This document shows, piece after piece, positions 12,101-21,200 of a stretch of 64,000 bases of DNA. Source of the stretch: Bugula neritina (taxonomy: Eukaryota > Bryozoa > Gymnolaemata > Cheilostomatida > Bugulidae); contig OZ037771.1 of the NCBI GenBank assembly GCA_964035545.1, positions 8,232,408-8,296,407 of the forward strand, in the 5' to 3' direction. Below the pieces are notes generated by a model. That model saw only the letters and a list, made by a program, of their open reading frames with translations. It was not told the DNA's origin and did not search any database. The first letter of the stretch is position 1. Each line of letters begins with the position of its first letter. The position numbers and the translations under genes are program-made.

Positions 12101-14480
12101 ATAGGTTCCTTACCAATCAGCCAATCTACACGTCATAGAACTCGGAATGCTAGGTCTGTTACTCATCTACAAACACACAAACACATCTAAAGTTAAAATA
12201 TCAACTTCTATTTTGAGAACCAAAGCTTATCTCAAATTATATTTCAACTATAGGCATATGCAATACCAGAAATTTTTGAATGATGGAGATTGTGTGATTA
12301 AAAAGGTTTACATAAATACTGGTCTTATTTATTTACCATACAAATAAAATAAATGCAGGTCACTGTTCGCCCACAAGCTAGTGTTTACATTTCATGTGTT
12401 TCAAACTACTTTTCTTTTCTTTCATTTAACAACTGATGCAATTTTCTTTCGTGTTTTCAGCATGATAAAAGTAAGCACCAACTGACCCTGCCTCAATGTG
12501 TAGATTAGTGTTGGTAGCCTAGCAGCTTTGGTACTGACTTTGGACGTTATTGAACTGGTTGAATCAGTAATAAGCTGTACCAAACTTTACAAACAAAAAC
12601 CTGAATAAAGTGTACCCAGAATATGAAGAGTTTGAAAAATTACTTCTGATTCACACAGCTATGAGTCAAAATTTATTTTTGGAACATTGATCATGACTCT
12701 TTGCTTATTCTATCAATAATGCATCACTAGGCCTAATTGGTATCTCCTTTAGAAATCCTTGATAAACAGCTGTTGATTATAAATAGTAGGATCTCAAATA
12801 GAAGAGATGTGATGGATGGTCACAGGTCGTCAGTGGACCGAATACTAGATCAGGTAGGAGGAGTGAGATTGGCTGAACCAGATACAGACTCCTTACAGTC
12901 CTCTCTTATCAATACAGAGATGGACAGCATGAGTTACGGCAGATACGAAGAAGAGTCGCTCCCCCCTGAACTCTTCAACATAATTGAGGAATACCCGGAC
13001 AAGGGAAGAGGTTAGTGACAATGATATATCTTGTCTGTATAGGACGCGTCTGAGATATTCTCACAGCTCTACATACCTGCAATAAAATGGTGTTTCAATG
13101 ATGGACTAAACATGTTATTTTCTTACAAGTTGCTCTTTTCTCTGCTCTCAGCTATATAGACAGCCGTAAGTTGTGTCATACTGTTATATTCATACAATGA
13201 GTATAGTATATAGTTCTAGTTCTGATACTCCTTTTGCTGTAGGATCTGGATTTGACATATGCTCTACACATGAGTTACAAAGACCCAATGGTAAGAAGTT
13301 GTATCCCATTGTTTTATATCCTACTTACAATAACAACTCTTTACAGTAAGTACCATGTTATGTGTGCTACAATACACTTTAACTAATTATAAGTCAATGC
13401 GGGATGACTCTGATTTTAGATTTACTGGATATGTTGCAAAACGAGAGAACCCACGTAAAGCTGGACAACACTTCGCCTGGTAAATTAGTGTCTACCAGTG
13501 ATTACTATAGTATGGAGGTGTCTCCTGTCTCTGATACAGTGTCCATCAGTAGAAACACCAGCAGAGACAGTAGAAGTATTTGGTGCCGGCAAGACAGACC
13601 TAGCTGTGCCAGGAGGTTAGGAAACAGCAGAGATTGGTCAGACTCTTCCGGCATTGAGACAAACTCTACATGCCAGTACTTTGCCAGCTCCTCTGGTTCC
13701 AGTCTCAAACACACATCTCCAGACTCAGAACCTCAATATTCTAGTCTTTGGAAGCAGTTTAGAGCTGGTAAAAGAATTAACCTATCAGGCATGGATCTAG
13801 ATGACTGCTGCAGTGATACGCCTACTGATGAGTTACTAAGTTTTGACCCAATTGTTGGAGGTGTTCCACTTTCAGCAGCTACTCCTCAAGCTATCGCAGC
13901 ACATATTCTAGATCCTCAGCATTTGACAAGTTCAGTTCAACGCCATCAGTATGCTAACCCACCAGAGCTGAGTTCATATGCTGTTACTGAGCAACTACCT
14001 GCCATGTCCATCTCTCGTCAAACTGCGTGTCCAGAAGGTGCAAGGCTATTTCATGTCGCAAGCAAAGCTGCACCATCAAAGCTAAAATACAAACACTATA
14101 AACCGTTGAGTATTAGAACCAACTTTGACTTACCACCTGTTCACAATAACTCTCACCCACACCCTGTCACTAATGACTCACCCTCATTTCGTGTCACTAG
14201 CAACTCTCACTCCTTTCCTGTTGACAAATCACCTGCGCATTCCACACAAGTTCCAAAGAACTTCAACAGCACAGAATGTAACACCACCATGCAGCCTATT
14301 CGAATGATGGATGAAGACACTAGCAGTGAGAACTTGTCTGATGTTATCAGGAACTACTGTAAAGAGGCAAACAGGTGCTCGCCTGTGGTCAAACAAGCAT
14401 CTCCGCAAGCAAAACCTTTAAAAGGTTGGCAGCAAACATTGAGAAGCAAATTTAAAAAGCTTAAAAACTTTTTTAAATGA
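9102..14480 (+). CDS. VWA domain-containing protein 5B-like, 3' part of the gene
   Basis: Hand-spliced exons: 9102-9263, 9813-9978, 10433-10674, 11987-12153, 12753-13010, 13243-13290 and 13420-14480 (stop TGA). The first two resemble the region after the VWA domain in VWA5B proteins: VPEGLHLTTQPEVLPDVLF, then a hydrophobic strand, then SPLHQLAIQSHLHSLL. The VIT and VWA domains would be encoded upstream and are not visible, so the 5' end is missing from this model. The long last exon encodes about 350 residues rich in Ser, Thr, Pro and His, with no domain I recognise. It ends in a basic amphipathic tail (GWQQTLRSKFKKLKNFFK). Phases agree across the first four exons and the last three. The 12153 to 12753 junction does not keep frame; a 10-nt micro-exon at 12461-12470 (TTTTCAG before, GTAAGC after) does not repair it alone. 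The family name is moderately sure; the function of VWA5B proteins is poorly known. Confidence 0.55.
9261..9533 (+). repeat. 25-bp minisatellite carrying the 5' splice site
   Basis: Eleven units start at 9261, 9286, 9311 and so on to 9511. Each begins CAGGTGAGAG, except the last, which is CAGGTGAAAG. The first unit's CAG is the end of the exon at 9263, so the array begins exactly at the exon-intron junction and repeats the donor. The rest of the unit is about TATATAATAAATATA. Confidence 0.95.
11550..11620 (+). repeat. Short three-copy tandem repeat
   Basis: Three imperfect copies of about 25 bp share the core TGTTGGATTTCAC. It is intronic in the VWA5B-like gene. Confidence 0.6.
11896..12032 (+). 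repeat. Two-copy duplication of an acceptor and exon start
   Basis: TAGTTATATGTTAACAGGGA occurs at 11896 and again at 11970, an offset of 74 bp. Similarity continues into the exon (ATCTTC, then CTAT, then TGA and CTCT blocks). The second copy is the true acceptor, ending at 11986 before GGAATAGAT. The first is a diverged copy of the acceptor plus about 45 bp of exon. Confidence 0.75.
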
Positions 14481-14712
14481 TATTTTTACAACTTTTTTTT
14501 GATTTATGTGTACAACTACAGGAGTTTGATAAGTATAGAACCTTTAATGTAAATTTTTTTGCTAAGATTGTGAATATATGATGTACAAATATTATATACA
14601 TATATATGTATATTTTGCAAACTTAAAGCTGAAAAAATATGTATTTTTCAGTGTTTTGAGTTAATTTTAAACAATTAAGAAGTTCTATATCAAAATAATA
14701 ATAGTTGTTTAA

Positions 14713-14718
14713 AATAAA
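14713..14718 (+). promoter_or_regulatory. Poly(A) signal AATAAA of the VWA5B-like gene
   Basis: A canonical AATAAA lies about 230 bp after the stop codon at 14480 in an AT-rich 3' UTR. Confidence 0.6.
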
Positions 14719-14797
14719 CTAATTATCGTTTCGTACACTTATTTTTGCGAATATCAATTCAATCTAATTATAGGCACGTGCATGGGGGCGTGCTCGC

Positions 14798-14844
14798 ACT
14801 CACACACACACACACGCGCGCGCACACGCACGAGCACACACACT
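14798..14844. repeat. CA/CG dinucleotide microsatellite
   Basis: Alternating CA and CG steps with a few interruptions. Alternating purine-pyrimidine DNA of this kind can adopt Z form. Confidence 0.85.
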
Positions 14845-14930
14845 ATACTGTAGATTGGATGACTTCTTGGAATATCAGAAAAAATACAAATTGACTCAGC
14901 AGACAGCCCTATTAGGATCAGCTTGCATCT

Positions 14931-15149
14931 TTAGAAAATTCCTATCCATTCCAGCCTTGTAGAACTAGGTCGATGGTAGAAGATAACACCAAAAAACGCT
15001 AGGATGCAGGTTAAAATAATAATAGCAACATATGATGAGTATGGGGAAAACATTGAAGGAACCTCATTTAATTCGGGGGAGACAATTTTAGCATTATAGA
15101 TGACTTGGAATGACTTTAGAAAATGTAAGTAAGCCGTACCACGTGACAT
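14931..15149 (-). CDS. Possible small membrane protein (uncertain)
   Basis: A 72-codon minus-strand frame starts ATG at 15149. A hydrophobic segment near residues 39-58 (YVAIIILTCILAFFGVIFY) is followed by HRPSSTRLEW, which would suit a small single-pass membrane protein. Its start lies 116 bp from the protease start, so the two could share a bidirectional promoter. I do not recognise a family, see no poly(A) signal I can assign, and a chance open frame is quite possible. Confidence 0.2.
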   Translation of the reverse strand: MSRGTAYLHFLKSFQVIYNAKIVSPELNEVPSMFSPYSSYVAIIILTCILAFFGVIFYHRPSSTRLEWIGIF

Positions 15150-15160
15150 TCACATGACCA
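15140..15160. promoter_or_regulatory. Two E-boxes resembling CLEAR elements
   Basis: CACGTGAC at 15140-15147 and CACATGAC at 15151-15158 lie 105-125 bp upstream of the protease start. TFEB/TFE3-family factors bind CACGTGAC-type sites in front of lysosomal genes in vertebrates. A link here is inference. Confidence 0.35.
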
Positions 15161-15264
15161 CTACCTTGTTTTTTTTTCTAAGTAAATTGAATGGGACTTT
15201 TCAAATTCAGTTTGGTGAGATATTAGTCTGTTGCTAGATCTCCCAGCACGACATCATCGCTAAA

Positions 15265-18200
15265 ATGTCTTCACCGTGGCTGTCAGTATTTGTATTTATC
15301 ACTATCACCTTATGTGCATGTTCTGCAAAACATGACAAACCTCCTAAATGGCCTCAATCTTATCAAGTATCGGGAACGCTTAGGTAAGTCCAACTCCATG
15401 TTTGAATTTTAGAATTAGTTCAAGCATAAGACTTAAACTAAGTTCAATAAAGTTGCTGTTCGACTTCAACGACAGTTTGAGTTTGAATTTCAATTCTAAT
15501 CATTAGACTTAATCTAAGAGTAAGACTAATTACTTACAGTTACACTGTGAACTATGAGTATGACAATTGATTTTTTTGTTTTAAATGTGCAACTGAAAGT
15601 GAAACTGAAAGTGTTACAATAAATATAATAATTGGTATATTTATAAATTATTTATAATATTGCTAATAGTAGTAGTAATACTAATACTAATAGTAATAAT
15701 AATACTATTAGTAAAGTATTAGTAATAATTATACTTTCATAATAATATAATTAATTGTAATAATGTTGATAATATACTTATAGTAAAACTAAATGTAACA
15801 GATCACAAACACTATAATTTAAATTAGCTACAAACACTATAATTTAAATTAGAATAACTTGTAATTGTAACAGTTTGATTATAATACAAATTACTATAAG
15901 TTTAAGTTCAAGTATAACCAAGTCTAGTTTATCAAGTTATGTAGATGCTGACTACAAATATAATGGATATATTAATCACAATAACAGTCATAATCATTCC
16001 ATTAGTCATACTTATCCTCATATACCTAGCACTATTAAACCATTATTATTATTTTATTATTATTGTATCAATGTATAATTTAATTCAATCGCATAATTTT
16101 CATACTACCAGTATGCGTACAGAGTCTCTCTCTCTCAACAAAAAGTTTTGTTTTATTCAACCTGATGCAAAGCTATATGAAATTGCATTAAACATTTTAA
16201 AATTGAACTTTAGTTTACCTTATGCTGAATTGAAAGAGCCATTTGAAGCATATTATGATGGAAAGAAAACGCGTTCTCGTTTGGACTTCTATGGTGGCAC
16301 TGTCCAGAATTACTTAAGAGGAGATGTTGGCACGTATGGAACTTCTTATAAATTGGCTTACATGACAAATCAGACTCACTACAATGTAAGAGGATGCTTC
16401 ATGACTGAAGGTAACAAAACCAACTGAAACTCACCAAACAGCTGTTTGAATATTTAGATACTGGTGTTTTTACTCTTTTACTCTCTGATTTCCGGAAATG
16501 TCTATTTTAGTAAGCTAGTTTACTTTATTGTAAATTAAAACTGCTTTAGCTATATTTTCCTTGTTATAATACAGGAACTAAAGATGCTACGATAACGCCA
16601 CAGAGTGTTCTGCCAAACCTGACCAGCTTTGAGCTAGTTGGCTCTCCATTTGTTATGAATGGCAAGAATGTGACTATGTGGTACTATGAGGAGACTCATG
16701 GTACAAAGAAGAGTAAATACACCATGTATCTTTCAACTGATGACTCATCACCTGTCAGGTATGTCACCTCATGACTTGTCACCTGTCAGATGTGTCAGCT
16801 CATGACTCATCACCTGCCAGGTATGTCACCTCATGACTCGTCATCTGTCGGGCATGTCACCTTGTGACTTATCACCTGTCAGGTATGGCACCTTGTGACT
16901 TATCACCTGTCAGGTATGGCACCTTGTGACTTATCACCTGTCAGGTATGGCACCTTGTGACTTATCACCTGTCAGGTATGGCACCTTGTGACTTATCACC
17001 TGTCAGGTATGTCAACTCATGACTCGTCAACTGTCAGGCATGTCACCTCATGACTCGTCACCTGTCAGGCATGTCAACTCATGACTCACCTAGTGCCTAT
17101 CTATTCAGTACAACGTGTACCAGCTGCTACTTTCAAAGTTATTTGAGTTGCCTAAGTGACTGTGAAGTGTGCATAATGTTGACTTGTTTTCTACCAGGTT
17201 TTTGCTGTGCAGCAAAATATTGTGATCTTATAAGTTCTGCATATCATAACTTGTGCGATACCAGGGATGCAGTAATTGCCTTGAAGCTAGCAGCTATCAG
17301 TTGTGTTGCAAGTTTTGTGCACCCAGTTTGTATGCTCTGCGCTCCTTGCTGACACACCCCCTCCTTATCACACTTAATCTACTAGATTACTTTTCTATCA
17401 AGTGTGCAGTCACGTGTTTAATAGTTGTTGATTGACTTTAGGTCACAGTGAAATGCCTTTCAATGTAATATCAAATCATGTGACACTCATGTGAAAGGGA
17501 TTAGCATACCACCCATCAACTGACCTTGTACACTGTACACCATCTTATGATGTGCTAGATGAAATGCTACACATGTATTGGTCAATTCATACACTGCATT
17601 GGGAAGATAATTCCTGTCATATCTGTGCTTCATGTTGTTTATTTAATATGTTGATTAACAAAATATAAGTTCTAATATAATATTTATTATATAGCATCCC
17701 AGTCAATTTGTTTTCTATATATATATGAATTCAGACTTGTTGCTTAAGAAGTTGTCTTTACTTTTTAAATTCAATAATGGTTTGCAAAAAGGTGACTCAC
17801 AAGTTATTAACTAGTATAAGTTGTGTATTTAAATCAAATATTAATACAGGCTGTGAATGTGTTAAAACATAAAGTGTATTCTATATATGTTCAATGCATT
17901 CTGCCATGTGAAGTGTATTCTGCAGGTATCAAGTGTATTCTGTAAATATGAAGTGTATTCTACAGATATGAGGTGTATTCTACAGATATGAGGTGTATTC
18001 TGCAGATGTGAGGTGTATTTAGCAGATGTGAGGTGTATTTTGCAAGTATGAGGTGTATTCTGCAGATGTGAGGTGTATTCTGCAGATGTGAGGTGTATTT
18101 TGCAGATGTGAGGTGTATTCTGTAGGTATCAAGTGTATTCTGCAGATGTGAAGTGTATTTTGCAGGTATGAAATGTATGGGTATGACAGTCTGCTGGGCT

Positions 18201-21200
18201 CCCACTTTGACAAATACTATGTCGACTATTCAGACTACCAGGCCGGCTCTGTGCCTGACAAAATATTCTCTGTACCTGACAACAACACCTGCGGTGGGTT
18301 TCCCGGGCCAGGAGATGCTGAGTCCCGAGTGGTCCACAATCCCTTCAGGTAGCGTTCAGCTCTATTTCCTGTATAGTGCGCTACTCTGTTCAATGTCACT
18401 AGAATGTTTAGTTCTTATCTACTATAACATACACACTCAGTGCAGCTGTAGACACGTAGCAATATAACTTAGTGTGGTAAAACACGTGTTGCAGAGAGTT
18501 CATTGATAAAGACGATTCTCATCATAAGGAAATGTTTACCAAGTTCAAGAAGTTCCACAAGAAGGAGTATGGCAGTGATAAGGAGCATGCTCACAGGTCA
18601 GGGTTTCTCTATACTCGTAGACATGTTATGTACGTGTCTATGTGGTGTGCCTGTTGGTGTCCCAGTGTAGAGCACCTGTTGGTGTCACATTGTAGAACAC
18701 CTGTTGGTGTCACAGTGTGGTAACAATGATTTTGTGTTGTAGAGAGTCCAACTTCAAGCACAATGTTAGATACATTCACTCGAAGAACCGTTCCCCAATC
18801 ACCTACAGGATGGCTGTCAACCACCTGACTGATATGTCGCATGCTGAGCTCAAGATGAGGAATGGCAGACGATATAGTGGAGTACCCAACAGTGGCAAAC
18901 CTTTTGATAAGAGTACGGCCACACCCAAGGTAGGAAAACTATATATTACTGTGTCCCTTAGTCTACGTCACATGATCTATGTATATACTAACCAGGTAGA
19001 TTTACTTCTCATGGGTCGTTCCTGTTTCACGAGTAGTTAAGGTCACATGCAGCGAAATTCCACTTATGAAACTGTATGTGGTAGAAATTCACTGAGAGTT
19101 ACCTGTTGCATACAGCACTTGTACGTAGCTAGTAGCAGCGAAACTTGATTAACCAATTCTATTTGCCAATAGCTTTGCTGCCCATGTTTGAAATTATTTC
19201 ATTCTAAAATTTCATTCCCTATTCGTAATAATGCGCAATTGATTAAAATAAAAGCGTAAAACTGAAGTGAGAAAAATGGGGTTGTTAAATAATGCTCAAA
19301 CAGTTGAATCACATTTGACAGTATTAGTCCAGCATTTTGACTGCATGGAATTCACACTAAGCAGCTTCATTCTGCTGTCTGCAAAGTTGTCGCAAGCGGT
19401 GTTTGTGTAAATCTGTGTCATGTAGCAGAACCTTTAGACTACACAAGTTGTTTCCCTTGAATACCTGACACCAGCCAGTTCACGGGTTGTTTCACGTCAT
19501 ATTTTAATATTGTTGCAAGTTGTATATGCTTTCTACTAGCTAATAAGGTTGTCACTGCCTGCTGGTGATCAACATCTTCTGCTAGTGAGACTTTGTTATG
19601 AGCCTGCAATGAGTAACCCCCTATTCACACTTACCGTATCGTACGCCGTAGCAGTAAATATCAGCCATTTTTACAAATGTCTGAGCTTCCTGTACGGTGT
19701 TGCGGTACGGTAAAATCAAGCACTGCTTGATTGGACAGAAAAACTTTTGCGTTAGTTCATTGGATATAATTGTCCAATGAAGTGTCATAGATCGTACCTA
19801 ATAGCGGACTTTGAAAACTTCAGCCCCGGCACATTAAAAATGGCTGATATTTGCTGTTACGGCGTACGATACGGTAAGTGTGAATAGGGGGTAAAGGAAG
19901 CTGAGGATTGCAGAAATTATGTTGTGATACTAACACTATGCTGTAGTACTAACACTATGCTGTAGTACTAACACTATGTTGTAGTACTAACACTATGATG
20001 TAGTACTAACACTATGCTGTAGTACTAACACTATGCTGTAGTACTAACACTATGTTGTAGTACTAACACTATGTTGTGGTACTAACACTATGTTGTAGTA
20101 CTAACACTATGATGTAGTACTAACACTATGCTGTAGTACTAACACTATGCTGTAGTACTAACACTATGTTGTAGTACTAACACTATGATGTAGTACTAAC
20201 ACTATGTTGTAGTACTAACACTATGATGTAATACTAACACTATGCTGTAGTACTAACACTATGATGTAGTACTAACACTATGTTGTAGTACTAACACTAT
20301 GATGTAGTACTAACACTATGATGTAGTACTAACACTATGATGTAGTACTAACGCTATGATGTAGTACTAACACTATGTTGTAGTACTAACACTATGATGT
20401 AGTACTAACACTATGATGTAATACTAACACTATGCTGTAGTACTAACACTATGATGTAGTACTAACACTATGTTGTGGTACTAACACTATGATGTAGAAC
20501 TAACACTATGTTGGCTGTGTGTTTCTAGGCTCAGTTACCTGACCTATTTGACTGGAGGCTGTACGGTGCTGTGACGCCAGTCAAAGACCAAGCTGTCTGC
20601 GGATCTTGTTGGAGCTTCGGAACTACTGGCACTATTGAAGGTATATTTGTGTGTTGAGTTGTGGTGGTCACACAGTAGCAGTCATGTGCTGGGGTAGCAG
20701 CTGTACTGATTAATATCCATGACAGACATTTATAGTAAGAGTCAAAAATAGTTCGCTGGTTGATTATTCTAAGTGGATGAATTTCCAGGATGTAGTGATA
20801 TGCTGCACTATCATGGAGTGTTCACTGTTTAACTCGTGTCTTTTATTATTATATGGCACACTGTTTGTATGTGGCCATAAAAGATGGAGTTAGTATGTAT
20901 TATTTTATGTGGCATGTCGCAAATTTCCCCATTTCTTTTCAGTGGTATTTGTAACGTTATCTGACAAACCCAGCTAGCAGTCTGAAATTTGTTTTACTCT
21001 TGAAACAAGGAGGGCTGGTGGTGCGTAGTCTAGAACTCAGTCTGACTGGTCTAGAACACGCGACTGCCGAAGATTCTTCTCCTAACTGACATGACAGCTA
21101 AGATCAGCATGTACTAAGAACTGTGTACATGATTTCACTACATATGAACTGGTTGCAGGGGCCTACTTCAAGATGACTGGTAAACGAGTCAGACTCTCTC

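Larger units (their letters stand above)
14481..15264. other. 3' UTR, spacer and protease promoter region
   Basis: It holds the 3' UTR of the upstream gene, a CA/CG microsatellite at about 14798-14844, a minus-strand frame at 14931-15149, and two E-boxes at 15140-15160 just before the protease gene. Confidence 0.6.

Noticed and set aside
17960-18213. Minus-strand frames rich in HICRIHL and SAKYTSHL
   Set aside because: Antisense reading of the 20-bp acceptor array.
19928-20513. Array with regular units that might suggest CRISPR
   Set aside because: Units are contiguous with no unique spacers, and the setting is a eukaryotic intron.
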